Assembly (NCBI RefSeq): GCF_007751035.1
Contig: NZ_CP036433.1
Location: 8,413,001 to 8,477,000 of the forward strand
Direction of reading: 5' to 3'
Length of the DNA: 64,000 nucleotides
DNA from: Lignipirellula cremea
GTDB lineage: Bacteria; Planctomycetota; Planctomycetia; Pirellulales; Pirellulaceae
In this document: piece after piece, positions 27,001 to 34,934 of the stretch
How the letters are laid out: every line of letters begins with the position of its first letter
Position numbering within the stretch: position 1 is the stretch's first letter
The notes under the pieces: generated by a model
The model's database searches: none
The model's input: the letters and a program-made list of their open reading frames with translations, nothing else
Told to the model about the DNA's origin: nothing
Translations under genes and position numbers: made by a program

Positions 27001-27243
27001 GACCGGGCCAGCGGTCCAGACGGGCCATTCCACGGCGGCGACGGAAGGTTCTGCTTCCTGGGTCGCGCCTTCGCGATCGACCGCCGCGACAACGGCTGGA
27101 ACTTGCGTATACGTTTCTCCCGCCGCCACCGGCAAGGCGAAAGGCCCGAGCAGGGCGACCGTCGAGCAAAGGGCCAGCACGCCGACGGCAGACGTCGTGC
27201 GGGAACCATGCAGACCCCAGGGGGTCCTGAAGTATGACATCAT
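24088..27243 (-). CDS. Large secreted PVC-type protein: beta-propeller dehydrogenase-like, HEAT, c-type haem
   Basis: 1051 residues. Signal segment to about residue 42. Residues ~50-200 form a beta-rich domain with P-Q-W-I-W-G-A and V-M-E-L-R-F-N-G-E; residues ~230-600 a sugar-dehydrogenase/sorbosone-type beta-propeller (G-Y-R-N-P-Y-D-M-D-F-N-D-D-G-E-L-F, S-P-V-G-A-A-F); ~610-860 helical repeats of HEAT type; and the C-terminus a cytochrome c module with C-V-V-C-H-R-F-G-G as haem site near 915 and a downstream P-K-D-S-I-N-V-L that supplies the Met-region. Such multi-domain haem proteins are characteristic of Planctomycetes and Verrucomicrobia; periplasmic redox oxidation of sugars is the usual guess. 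Monocistronic. Confidence 0.85.
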   Translation of the reverse strand: MMSYFRTPWGLHGSRTTSAVGVLALCSTVALLGPFALPVAAGETYTQVPAVVAAVDREGATQEAEPSVAAVEWPVWTAGPVPQWIWGADVAKSYLLSREFPGGAKSAKLIATCDNVMELRFNGEKIASSNAWEDPVQVDITKYLKADNNQLVASVSNQGGVAGFALKVVLTGADGKVSYLVSDKSWQAADKGKASDTVAATERAAMGDGPWGNVFSGSKSAASAQGDLFSVLPGFQVERLFTVPKNELGSWVSIAFDNKGRLIASDQAGKGLCRITPPPIGSKEPTKVEHLDIKITSAQGMLYAFDSLYISVNGGPGSGLYRARDTNGDDQYDEVVKLKDLQGGGEHGPHALRLTPDGKSLVQIAGNHTNPPADFDASAVPSNWSEDLLLPRQWDARGHARGKLAPGGWIAKTDPDGKTFEIISSGYRNPYDMDFNDDGELFAYDADMEWDVGSPWYRPTRVVHAVSGSEFGWRSGTGKWPTYFLDSVPPLIDIGPGSPVGAAFGRGAKFPAAYQKALYICDWTFGTMYAIHMEPDGASYKATKEEFVARTPLPLTDVAIGPDGAMYFTIGGRGAQSELFRVTYVGDESTAPVSGKNAEFAELRALRRQLEAFHRPAADPAQAVELALANLAHEDRFIRYAARVALEHQPVALWQDRVLAEKTPLGLINGSVALSRQGDPAVQTQLLAALQTIDPAKLDEATLLGLLRAYSLAFIRLGEPSAETAEAIAAPLDALYPADSDNLNRELSRVLVYLKSPTVISKTLELIAQPSKPQENEMTELLARNAGYGGTIAKMYANQPDLQKTHYAFVLRNLKYGWTLEQRKAYFAWLADARNRSGGASYQGFIDNISKEALENATELERAALASTALPAPKPSELPKAEGPGRMWTTDDLVAAADKGLTGRNFEHGQKMFAAARCVVCHRFGGFGGATGPDLTNVAGRFSIKDLGEAIVEPSKIISDQYAAHVLITGNGKQYTGRLLSQTDDGVSMLIDPEDASKVIDVKKDDVEELIPSKVSLMPKDSINVLNEEELLDLLAFLLSRGNPQHRMFAQ

Positions 27244-27537
27244 GAAGCATCCTGTTTAGCAGTAGTAAAGGGAACGCCAAGGCGGCGACGGCGAGTGGCG
27301 CCGCGAGGGTATTTCCCAGCGATTGTAATTCAATCCCCAGCGCGCGTACACGTTCGCGAGAATCGGTCCCCCGTTGCGGCCCCCGAATCGAACCCGACGC
27401 GGCGTGGAGGGCCGGACGTATTCCCACGACCCTGTCCGCCGGCCAAGACCGCCGTGCTAGCCGCATCGCCGGTGTCGATCTGTTAAACTGAATGGCAGCT
27501 CCAACTCCCGCCCCATGCCCGCCTGTTTACGATTTAT

Positions 27538-28122
27538 ATGCTCGACGGCGACGAACTTATTCGCTGGACCGTGCGGTTCGCCCTGCTGTTTTATGTAGCG
27601 GCGATCGCGCTCGGAATTGGCGATCCCGGGTCGCGCTGGCGGACGGCGGCCAACGTCGCCTGGACGCTGGGCTGTCTCTGCTTTCTGGGTCATGTGGCGG
27701 CCGCCATGCAGTTCTACCACCACTGGAGCCATGCGCACGCTTTTGCCGATACGGCCGTGCAGACCCAGTCGCAGCTTGGCTGGTCGTTTGGCTATGGCAT
27801 TTATTTCAGTTATCTGTTCACGCTGCTGTGGGTGGTCGACGCTGCCTGGAGCTGGCGGGCCGCCGGCCGTTCGCCCATGCGAATGGCCATTCATGCGTAT
27901 ATGTTTTTCATTGCCCTGAACGGTGCGATTGTGTTTCATTCCGGCCCGACGCGCTGGCTCGGGGCGATCGCCTGCCTGGGCCTGGGCGTGCTGCTGCTGG
28001 TTCGCTGGCGGAGCGCGCACGGGTCGTTTTCCGTGGATTCCGCGCCGGCGGATTCCTCCGCCTCAGAACCGGCGACCGTTGATTCGGCGAACCTTGAACC
28101 GTCGCCCCGGGTGGAGAACTGA
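27538..28122 (+). CDS. Polytopic membrane protein, first gene of a glycosyltransferase operon
   Basis: 194 residues with about five hydrophobic helices (F-A-L-L-F-Y-V-A-A-I-A-L, V-A-W-T-L-G-C-L-C-F-L-G-H-V, Y-F-S-Y-L-F-T-L-L-W-V-V, A-Y-M-F-F-I-A-L-N-G, A-C-L-G-L-G-V-L-L-L-V). Several His lie at membrane edges (H-V-A-A-A-M-Q-F-Y-H-H-W-S-H-A-H), which could bind a metal or haem, but no family is recognised. The tail is Ser/Ala-rich. Its TGA overlaps the next gene's ATG by one base, so translation is coupled to the glycosyltransferase. Confidence 0.75.
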   Translation: MLDGDELIRWTVRFALLFYVAAIALGIGDPGSRWRTAANVAWTLGCLCFLGHVAAAMQFYHHWSHAHAFADTAVQTQSQLGWSFGYGIYFSYLFTLLWVVDAAWSWRAAGRSPMRMAIHAYMFFIALNGAIVFHSGPTRWLGAIACLGLGVLLLVRWRSAHGSFSVDSAPADSSASEPATVDSANLEPSPRVEN

Positions 28123-29474
28123 TGTCGCCCCGTGAACTCCATATCACCTATCTGACCGCAGGCGCCGCCGGCATGTACTGCGGCAGCTGCATGCACGATA
28201 ACACGCTTGCCCGGGCGCTGGCCCAGCGGGGCGTCGATGTGCAGCTGGTGCCGCTGTATACGCCGATCCGCACTGACGAACACGATGTCAGCGTCGACGA
28301 GGTGTTCTTTGGCGGCATCAATGTGTTCCTGCAGCAAAAGTTCTCGCTGTTTCGGTATCTGCCGCGCATTTTTGATCACATGCTGGATAACCCGCGTTTG
28401 CTCCGCTGGGCGACCAAATCCGCCAGCAAGACCGACGCGACAATGCTGGGGGCCCTGACCGTTTCCGTGCTGCGGGGCGCCCATGGCCATCAACGGAAAG
28501 AAGTCAAACGCCTGACAAAGTACCTGCAGACCCACTCGCCGCCCGACCTGGTGAACTTCAGCAATATGATGATCGCCGGCTGCGCCCCGGCTTTGAAGGC
28601 CCAGCTGAAAATACCGGCCCTGGTGACCCTGCAGGGGGACGACATATTTCTCGACGATCTGCCTGAGCCCCACAAATCACAGGCCTTTACTGAGATTCGC
28701 CGGCTGGTGAAGGAGATTGATGGCTTCATTGTGAACAGCCAGTACTACGCCGATTACATGGGCGAGTACTTCTCGATCCCGTCCGAAAAGATCCACATTA
28801 CCCCGTTATGTATGGATACGGGCGACTTCCACGAGTTCGCCCCGCACCACGGCGAACTGCCGGCGCCGGATCCCTCGCGGCCGCCGACGGTCGGCTATCT
28901 GGCCCGGCTGGCCCCCGAGAAAGGACTGCACCTGCTGGTCGATGCGTTTATCAAACTGCGAAAGAAGCTGCCCCAGGCGCGGCTGAAAATCGCCGGCTAC
29001 CTGGGCGACAACCGGAAGGACTACGCCGAAGATCAGTTCGCCCGGTTGCGGAGCGCTGGCCTGGAGGACGCCTTTGAATACGCAGGCGCCGTCGACCGCC
29101 CGGGAAAGATCGCATTTCTTAAAGGGATCGACGTCCTGTCCACGCCGACCGTTTACCACGAACCGAAGGGGCTGTTCGTGCTGGAGTCCCTGGCGGCCGG
29201 CGTGCCGGTCATCCAGCCGGCGCATGGGGCTTTCCCGGAATTGCTGGCGGCAACCGGCGGAGGCCGGCTGGTCAGGCCGGCCGACACGGACCATCTGGCC
29301 GAAGAATTGCACTCCCTGCTGCTCGATCACCCCCTGCGCCGACTGCTGGGCGAAGCCGGCCGCCGGGCCGTGCACCATCGCTACCACGCCGACGCCATGG
29401 CCGAGGGGATGCTGGCCATTTATTCCCGGTTTTTGCCGGACAGGGCAGGGGAGGACGAACAAAAAAAAGGGTAG
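28122..29474 (+). CDS. Glycosyltransferase family 4
   Basis: 450 residues. N-terminal part starts T-A-G-A-A-G-M-Y-C-G-S-C-M-H-D-N-T-L-A, a donor/acceptor loop common in planctomycete GT4 proteins; the C-terminal GT-B half has V-G-Y-L-A-R-L-A-P-E-K-G-L and the E-x7-E motif E-P-K-G-L-F-V-L-E-S-L-A-A-G-V-P. It is a retaining nucleotide-sugar glycosyltransferase acting at the cytoplasmic face; acceptor unknown. Overlaps the preceding membrane gene by one base. The last codons lie in a GGCAGGGCAGGGGAGG motif, read as D-R-A-G-E-D. Confidence 0.88.
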   Translation: MSPRELHITYLTAGAAGMYCGSCMHDNTLARALAQRGVDVQLVPLYTPIRTDEHDVSVDEVFFGGINVFLQQKFSLFRYLPRIFDHMLDNPRLLRWATKSASKTDATMLGALTVSVLRGAHGHQRKEVKRLTKYLQTHSPPDLVNFSNMMIAGCAPALKAQLKIPALVTLQGDDIFLDDLPEPHKSQAFTEIRRLVKEIDGFIVNSQYYADYMGEYFSIPSEKIHITPLCMDTGDFHEFAPHHGELPAPDPSRPPTVGYLARLAPEKGLHLLVDAFIKLRKKLPQARLKIAGYLGDNRKDYAEDQFARLRSAGLEDAFEYAGAVDRPGKIAFLKGIDVLSTPTVYHEPKGLFVLESLAAGVPVIQPAHGAFPELLAATGGGRLVRPADTDHLAEELHSLLLDHPLRRLLGEAGRRAVHHRYHADAMAEGMLAIYSRFLPDRAGEDEQKKG

Positions 29475-29500
29475 CCGGAAAAGTTCGACGGCAGCCGCCG

Positions 29501-29528
29501 TTGCGGAATCTGGGCGAGTCGTTACAAT
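29501..29528 (+). promoter_or_regulatory. Candidate promoter for rpmB-gatC
   Basis: TTGCGG, 16-nt spacer, TACAAT, 52 bp before ATG 29580. Both hexamers are good matches to the sigma-70 consensus, in the right place for a ribosomal-protein operon. Confidence 0.5.
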
Positions 29529-29579
29529 GCGCCGTTTGGTCCGATGAAATATTTCCCTCAAAGACTTTGAGGCTTTGTG

Positions 29580-29843
29580 ATGGCTCGAGAATGTGAAGTT
29601 TGCGGCAAAGGCCCCATGATGGGCAATAGCATCGAAACCCGCGGTAAAGCCAAATACCTGGGCGGCGTCGGTACGAAAGTCACCGGCATTACCCGCCGTC
29701 AGTTCCGCCCCAACCTGCAGCGCGTCAAAGTCGCCACGGCAGAAGGCGGCGCCCGTTCGATGCGCGTCTGTGTCGCCTGCATCCGCAGCGGCGCGATTCG
29801 CAAAGTGGTCAAGCAGAAGCCGTTCCAGGCTCCCAAAAAGTAG
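29580..29843 (+). CDS. rpmB: 50S ribosomal protein bL28
   Basis: 87 residues. The start C-E-V-C-G-K-G-P-M-M-G-N and later C-V-A-C-I-R-S-G supply the paired CxxC of the zinc-binding (C+) form of bL28; T-R-R-Q-F-R-P-N-L-Q and V-K-V-A-T are family-typical. ATG 29580 follows a GTG at 29577 by three bases; TTGAGG lies eight bases upstream. gatC follows after 5 bp, so the two are one transcript. Confidence 0.95.
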   Translation: MARECEVCGKGPMMGNSIETRGKAKYLGGVGTKVTGITRRQFRPNLQRVKVATAEGGARSMRVCVACIRSGAIRKVVKQKPFQAPKK

Positions 29844-29848
29844 TTGCG

Positions 29849-30136
29849 ATGAGTCTGTCACGCAGCGAAGTTGAAAAAGTCTCCCTACTCGCCCGGTTGC
29901 AGTTGACCGAGGCTGAGCTGGATCTTTACGTAATCCACCTCAATCAAATTGTGGGTTACGTCGAGCTGCTTTCGGAGCTCGACACCACTGGGGTGGAACC
30001 AATGGCCCACGCCATTGAAATGCGGAATGTGCTCGTCCCCGACGTTTCGCAACCAAGCCTGCCGCGCGACCAGGCCCTGGCCAACGCCCCCAAACGCGAC
30101 GAAGAGTGCTATCGCGTGCCGGCCGTTCTGGAATAG
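29849..30136 (+). CDS. gatC: Asp-tRNA(Asn)/Glu-tRNA(Gln) amidotransferase subunit C
   Basis: 95 residues, normal GatC length. S-R-S-E-V-E-K-V-S-L-L-A-R-L-Q-L-T and L-S-E-L-D-T-T-G-V-E-P-M-A-H are the family signature; the C-terminus ends Y-R-V-P-A-V-L-E. GatC stabilises the GatCAB complex that amidates mischarged Glu-tRNA(Gln) or Asp-tRNA(Asn). gatA and gatB are not adjacent here. It sits five bases behind rpmB. Confidence 0.95.
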   Translation: MSLSRSEVEKVSLLARLQLTEAELDLYVIHLNQIVGYVELLSELDTTGVEPMAHAIEMRNVLVPDVSQPSLPRDQALANAPKRDEECYRVPAVLE

Positions 30137-30472
30137 TACGCTCTCTCGCCCCTGATTCTGGGGCAACGTCTGCCTGCAGGAATCGCGGAAGGACTTCGTG
30201 CAAAGCTGGCAAACTCCGTAGGTTGGGCACTCCTGCCCGACCAGTTCGCCGGAAGAAGCATTGAAAAGTACGACCACGAATGTGCGCTGCTCTACTGCTT
30301 GCGACGCCAGTTCCGCTGCGATCCGGGAATCGCAAACGGGCCGGAGAGCCCATTCTATAAAAGACAGGACGCGTCCTTGCGAGAAAGGGACTGCTGCGGT
30401 TTCTTTCCAGAAAGCGGGCCTTCCGTTACGATGCGTGGCGAACTGTTTTCTACCCCGCTCCGTAGAAGTCGT
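30137..30472. other. Intergenic stretch with a hairpin
   Basis: 336 bp between gatC and the solute-binding lipoprotein. Contains a 9-bp hairpin (30221-30242) related to one at 55737-55758. An in-frame extension of the lipoprotein upstream of 30473 is open but uncharacteristic. No other gene seen. Confidence 0.5.
30221..30242. repeat. GGTTGGGCA hairpin, copy 1
   Basis: GGTTGGGCA, CTCC loop, TGCCCGACC: 9-bp stem with one G-T pair. The same hairpin with flanking C-G-G-A occurs at 55737-55758. Confidence 0.55.
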
Positions 30473-31903
30473 ATGAAATTAGCCACCTGCCGGTCTGCGA
30501 TCCATCTCTTGCCGCTGTTCCTCTTGCTGCTGGCAGGCTGTTCTTCATCGCCGCCCAAGCCTTCTGACAGCGAAACGACCGAACCGACCAAGGTTGAGGG
30601 GAAAGTTCGTCTGCTGGTGGTTGATGACCCGGCCCTGGCGGCAGTGATTGAACGCCAGTGGAAGGCCCGCGCCACGAATGAGCTGGAGGTCTTCTCTCTG
30701 ACGGCAGTCGAGCTTGCCGGTAAAAAGCAGCTGGACGCCGACGCGGTCATTTATCCGTCCGGCCTGCTGGGAGAACTGGCGGTGGCGAATCTGATCCGGC
30801 CGTTGCCGCGAGAGACGCTGGAAAGCGCCGAGTTCCAGCACGACGACCTCATGAAGCTGCCCCGCGGCTCGGAGGTCTCCTGGGGCGACGAAGTGTACGC
30901 CGTGTCGCTCGGATCGCCCCAGTACTGCCTGCTTTATCGGAACGACCTGCTGACTGCGGCAGGGCTCCGCGTCCCCCAGGACTGGCCCGCCTTCCAGCAG
31001 GTGCGGGAACTGCTGTCCGCGCGTCCCGCAGACCTGCCAGACGATCAGCCCTGGGCTCCCTCGCTGGAGCCGCTTTCCGCCGGCTGGGCCAGCCAGTCGC
31101 TGCTAGTCAGGGCGGCTCCCTATGTCCGCGAACCCAGCCGCTATTCCACCCTGTTCAACTACCGGACCATGGAGCCTTACATTGCTTCGCCCGCGTTTGT
31201 CCAGGCGCTCAAAGAGCTGGCGGCGGCGTGCCAGGACCTGCCCTTTGAACCGGCCGAACTAACGCCGGAGCGCGTCCTGCAGGAGTTTCTGGCAGGTCAT
31301 GCGGCCATGGCGCTCGACTGGCCGACGGCCGCAATCGAAACGGACGAACCGCCGCCGACCGCCGAGTTCAGCATGGCCCTGGCGCCCGGTTCTCCCAAGG
31401 TTTTCAATGACCGCAGCGGCGAATGGCAAACCAAGAGCGACCCTAGCCTGCGACAGGTTCCGCTGCTGGGCGTCGCCGGCCGTTCCGGCTCAGTCACTCG
31501 AGAGTCGCAACATGCGGCCGCCGCGGCGACCACGCTGGCGATTCTGTCGAGCACCGCCTGGAGCAAAGAGATCGCCGCCCAGAGTCCGGCGACGACCGTT
31601 TATCGCAACTCGCAACTGGGTTCCGTCAAAGCCTGGCTGCCGGCTCCGCTGCAGGCCGAAAGCGACCGCTACGCCGAAGTCGTTTCCGACAGCCAGTACG
31701 CCCGACTGACGCTCTTTTCGCCCCGCATTCCTGGCCGGTCAGAATACCTCGCCGCCCTCGACCAGGCTGTCTGGGCGGTCCTCAAAGGAGACCAGTCCGC
31801 CGAGAAAGCCCTGCAGCAAACGGCCGACGAGTGGAGCAAAATCACCGAGAAATACGGCGTCGAATCACAAGTCCAGGCCTACAAACGCAGCCTCGGTCTC
31901 TAA
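30473..31903 (+). CDS. Extracellular solute-binding lipoprotein
   Basis: 476 residues from ATG 30473. Signal and lipobox L-L-L-L-A-G-C-S-S, so it is lipid-anchored. The body (V-R-L-L-V-V-D-D-P, G-D-E-V-Y-A-V-S-L-G, L-L-Y-R-N-D-L-L-T-A-A-G-L, L-A-G-H-A-A-M-A-L-D-W-P) follows the pattern of sugar-type ABC binding proteins (SBP_bac_1). No permease or ATPase gene adjoins it, so its transporter must be elsewhere or it serves as a sensor. Ends Y-K-R-S-L-G-L. Confidence 0.8.
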   Translation: MKLATCRSAIHLLPLFLLLLAGCSSSPPKPSDSETTEPTKVEGKVRLLVVDDPALAAVIERQWKARATNELEVFSLTAVELAGKKQLDADAVIYPSGLLGELAVANLIRPLPRETLESAEFQHDDLMKLPRGSEVSWGDEVYAVSLGSPQYCLLYRNDLLTAAGLRVPQDWPAFQQVRELLSARPADLPDDQPWAPSLEPLSAGWASQSLLVRAAPYVREPSRYSTLFNYRTMEPYIASPAFVQALKELAAACQDLPFEPAELTPERVLQEFLAGHAAMALDWPTAAIETDEPPPTAEFSMALAPGSPKVFNDRSGEWQTKSDPSLRQVPLLGVAGRSGSVTRESQHAAAAATTLAILSSTAWSKEIAAQSPATTVYRNSQLGSVKAWLPAPLQAESDRYAEVVSDSQYARLTLFSPRIPGRSEYLAALDQAVWAVLKGDQSAEKALQQTADEWSKITEKYGVESQVQAYKRSLGL

Positions 31904-32217
31904 GCCCGACAGGGCAGGGCGGCAGCCATTTCACTGCTGGCGGAAATCGAAAGAACAGTCGACTCTTGTTCGTCGTTTCAAGCAAGGACAGACGCCGGAC
32001 AGTCGACTTTCACTCCGTGAAAGATCGCGTTCTTTTGCGGAGCAAAAGACGACTGACCGTCGACTTCCGTCAGTTAAACGTTTCTCGTTCCGAGCGAAAG
32101 GCGACTTTCTGGGCCTGGAAGGGAAACCAGGGCGGCCAGGAACGCCCTTCATGCGGGCGAACCATGTGACAACCTTGTGTCGCTGTGGCATAATCGGACA
32201 CCAAGGCCGCGGCGCGT
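31904..32217. other. Intergenic stretch with nested palindromes
   Basis: 314 bp between two convergent genes, filled mainly by the repeat at 31950-32110. A GGCAGGGC motif lies just behind the stop at 31909. No gene seen. Confidence 0.5.
31950..32110. repeat. Nested-palindrome element (GTCGAC-type)
   Basis: The core 32001-32054 folds on itself: AGTCGACTTTCACTCCG... pairs with ...GGAGCAAAAGACGACT, and each half is itself a hairpin (CTTTCAC TCC GTGAAAG and CTTTTGC GGA GCAAAAG). A(C/A)AGTCGACT repeats at 31957 and 31999, with ACCGTCGACTT at 32056; a half copy with AAGTCGACGGTCAG is at 19256. Confidence 0.65.
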
Positions 32218-33666
32218 TTATCGCATCCGGCACTTGAAGTGGATCACGCCGCCTTTGCCGGGCAGCAGCGGACTTTCCAGCTCCCATCGCAGGATGAGCG
32301 AGTCGCCTTCGTTGACGTCGGTGTACAACTTTGCGGGCGGATTCGACTGGGCGCTGTCGGGCACGTATTCCAGTCGGGGCGTCAGGTTGTCGATCAGCGT
32401 GACGTTGCCGATGATCTCGTCGCCGATGTTATCAAACCGCAGCGAGAACTCGATGATATCGCCCGGTTTGGCGGCCCGTGTCGAGGCCGTTTTCACCAGC
32501 TGCAAACGCGGGTTGCCGGGGATATCTTCGTTGACGTACACCACCTGGGCGGCGGTCGTGCTGCTTTCGACATCTGCTTTTTCGGCGTCGAAGAGCACCT
32601 GCGTCATTTGATTCTCGGTCCAGACTCCCACGGCCGCCGTGTATTCCGACAGGCGAGCCTTCTCGGAGTTCTCAAACACGCCGCGATGGAAAATCTGGAA
32701 GTCGTTGTGCACGCCCAGGTCGCCCTGGTATTCGGTGACCTTCTGCAGGGTGCCGACGGTCAGGCCGCGAGTGCGATCGCTGATGTTGCTGGGTTGGCCG
32801 ACGCCAATCTGGCCGATCGCTTCGATCGGCTGCATCATGGTGGTCGGGATACGTGTTTCTTCCTGCAGCATCGCTTGCGACTGCGACTCGGCGGCGATCA
32901 GGCCTTCGTTCGCATCGGTCACGACCACGCCGTAAATCTTGCGGACCGCGGCAAAGCGGGGAGCATAAATGGGAGTGCGGTTACTGGGCTCGACCATCAC
33001 GCGGCCATCCAGCGTATCGTAATGGGCGACCGTATCTTCCAGATCAAGACCGCGGACCGTCCAGTCGTAATCCACCTGGACTTCCTGGTTGCGATCACCG
33101 CCGTCAAAGACGTATTCATCCCGCGGCCACTCGCCGCCAATCCGCGGCGGCTGCCATTGCCCGTAAGGATTGGCCGAGTAAATGGCGGGTCCGATCGGCT
33201 GCGGCGGACCGCTGGCCGCGCCCGGCGGCAACATGGCGCCGGCGTAAGGCATCATTCCGAACGGCGCCCCCGCGTAACCGCCTTGCGGATAACCGCCCGC
33301 GTAAGGACGACCAGGATGCGGGAAACCACCCTGGGCCGCCTGGCCGGCCGCGCCAGCGGAACCAGGCGGGCAATAGGCCGGGCCCGGATCGCTTGCCGGA
33401 ACAACCGCCGGATCCTGGTGATAAGCCACCTGGGCCACGCCCGTAGGCGCAGCAGTAGCAGCGGATGCCTGGGGAGCGACGACGGGCGGCGCCTGCGCGG
33501 CAGGGGCCGGTTGGGTCAGCGGCGGCGGTGCGTCGGGACGATGCGGCGCCTGAGCGGTAAGACTGGCTCCCGGCGTGCGGCAAGAACAGAGCAGCACCAG
33601 GCTCAACAGCCAGGGGCTCCAGGCTGCCAGATCGCTTCCGTTGTTGAATCGACGTTGCAACGCCAT
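32218..33666 (-). CDS. DUF11-domain secreted/surface protein
   Basis: 482 residues. ATG 33666 is chosen because AAGGA lies six bases upstream; it starts two bases after the TGA of the preceding gene. A hydrophobic signal ends L-V-L-L-C-S-C-R, a possible lipobox. A Pro/Ala/Gly-rich stretch of ~120 residues (Y-P-Q-G-G-Y-A-G-A-P-F-G-M-M) follows. The C-terminal ~90 residues are a DUF11 Ig-like repeat: K-P-G-D-I-I-E-F-S-L-R-F-D-N-I-G-D, V-T-L-I-D-N-L-T-P-R-L-E-Y-V-P-D-S. DUF11 domains occur in large envelope proteins. Third gene of the envelope cluster at 36386-32218. Confidence 0.8.
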   Translation of the reverse strand: MALQRRFNNGSDLAAWSPWLLSLVLLCSCRTPGASLTAQAPHRPDAPPPLTQPAPAAQAPPVVAPQASAATAAPTGVAQVAYHQDPAVVPASDPGPAYCPPGSAGAAGQAAQGGFPHPGRPYAGGYPQGGYAGAPFGMMPYAGAMLPPGAASGPPQPIGPAIYSANPYGQWQPPRIGGEWPRDEYVFDGGDRNQEVQVDYDWTVRGLDLEDTVAHYDTLDGRVMVEPSNRTPIYAPRFAAVRKIYGVVVTDANEGLIAAESQSQAMLQEETRIPTTMMQPIEAIGQIGVGQPSNISDRTRGLTVGTLQKVTEYQGDLGVHNDFQIFHRGVFENSEKARLSEYTAAVGVWTENQMTQVLFDAEKADVESSTTAAQVVYVNEDIPGNPRLQLVKTASTRAAKPGDIIEFSLRFDNIGDEIIGNVTLIDNLTPRLEYVPDSAQSNPPAKLYTDVNEGDSLILRWELESPLLPGKGGVIHFKCRMR

Positions 33667-33668
33667 CG

Positions 33669-34934
33669 TCATTCCTTGGTCGGAGAGGCAGGGCAGGGGA
33701 GTCCAAACATTTGATACAGCAACTGCGGAGCGCGACGCCGGGGAGCGGCCGTCGGTTCCGGCAGTCGAGCGACCTGAGCGGGCCGCGTGTCCCATTCCTG
33801 CAGTTTCGGCAACGGCGACCGGACAGGTTCCGGCGCCGTGGTGATTTCTACTTCAGCGGAGACCGGAGCAATCGTCCCGTAACGTCCCCCTTTCGACGAA
33901 GTCGGCAGACGGGCCAGCACCTGGTCGGCACGATACGACGGAATCGCTCGCGCGGCTGCTGCCACCCGCGGAGCCGGATTCCGGGGAGCGGCTCCCAGCG
34001 CAGGAGCAGCCTGCGGGGCGGCTCCCAAGGGAGGCGCAAGCGGATCGACCGCGGGAGGTGCAAGCGGATCGACCGCGGACGGCGCGAGCGGATCGACCGC
34101 AGGAGGCGGTACGGGCCCCGCGTCCGGCACAGCGCCGGCCGGCGGATCGACGGGCGCCTGGCCTTCGATGGCCCGCAGCTCGGCGGCTTCCTGGGGCGGC
34201 GTGGGCTTCAAGCGGTACAGCGGCGGCGAACCAAAGGCAAAGCCATGTTCGGCCCCGTCGGGGATCCGCGAACCCATTCGCAAAATGGCCATCGGCCTGC
34301 CCAGCCGATCGGCCTCTTTCAGCGGGTCGACATTCGGTCCGACTTCATACCAGCGTTGGAACGCGGGCGTATCCGCCACCGGAACCGCCTGCAACGGCGG
34401 TTCCAGGTAGATAACGCGTGTGACAAAGTTGCCGCGGGAAGCATATTCCAGCTCCGCCTGCGTCAGATGGATCGGAATGGGATACTGTTCTTCCAGCCCG
34501 TGCGGCGGATACAAGCGGTTCACCAGCTCAATGCTGGGATACACTTCGATCCCTTCATTACCCACGCCCGGAATCCGCGTCACTTTGAGACGGTAGACCT
34601 GGCCCAGCAGCATGCTGGCCTTAACCGGGTTGAGTTCGCTCGGCTGGAAACGTCCTTCGCTGGCGAAAGAGACGTGCGTTCCTGGAGGGCCCCAGACTTC
34701 GACCGGCTGGAAATAGCCCGGCCGCGGTCCGCCGTGGGCCAGCTGCAGACGGCCCACCACGCCCGGCGCCATATCGGCCGAGTGCTGGTAGTGGACATCC
34801 TGGGCCTGCGACCAGGCGGCCGGTCCGCACAGCAGCAACAACGCCGCCGCTTGCACCAGACAAAGCCAGGCGGAAGCCCGCCGGCCAGCGCTCGAAGAGT
34901 TTCGTAGAGCGTGATTCAATGGAGCGTGATTCAT
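33669..34934 (-). CDS. Secreted envelope protein, paralog of the next gene upstream
   Basis: 421 residues from ATG 34934. A signal peptide is clear (A-L-L-L-L-C-G-P-A-A-W-S-Q-A). Residues ~70-190 (V-Y-R-L-K-V-T-R-I-P-G, E-V-Y-P-S-I-E-L-V, I-H-L-T-Q-A-E-L-E, R-G-N-F-V-T-R-V-I-Y-L-E) align with the lipoprotein at 35061-36386. The second half has three tandem units V-D-P-L-A-P (24-bp DNA repeats, about 34029-34105) and a Pro/Ala tail. No known domain. It ends two bases before the DUF11 gene's ATG. Confidence 0.72.
   Translation of the reverse strand: MNHAPLNHALRNSSSAGRRASAWLCLVQAAALLLLCGPAAWSQAQDVHYQHSADMAPGVVGRLQLAHGGPRPGYFQPVEVWGPPGTHVSFASEGRFQPSELNPVKASMLLGQVYRLKVTRIPGVGNEGIEVYPSIELVNRLYPPHGLEEQYPIPIHLTQAELEYASRGNFVTRVIYLEPPLQAVPVADTPAFQRWYEVGPNVDPLKEADRLGRPMAILRMGSRIPDGAEHGFAFGSPPLYRLKPTPPQEAAELRAIEGQAPVDPPAGAVPDAGPVPPPAVDPLAPSAVDPLAPPAVDPLAPPLGAAPQAAPALGAAPRNPAPRVAAAARAIPSYRADQVLARLPTSSKGGRYGTIAPVSAEVEITTAPEPVRSPLPKLQEWDTRPAQVARLPEPTAAPRRRAPQLLYQMFGLPCPASPTKE
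34029..34105 (-). repeat. 24-bp tandem repeat inside a coding region
   Basis: Three units of GCGGATCGACCGC plus spacer encode A-V-D-P-L-A-P in the envelope protein gene. Copy number may vary between strains (inference). Confidence 0.6.

Noticed and set aside
24073-27237. A 1054-residue open frame antisense to the haem/propeller gene
   Set aside because: It mirrors the real gene almost exactly, and its sequence is Gly/Arg/Val/Gln-rich without domains, as expected of a complementary-strand shadow.
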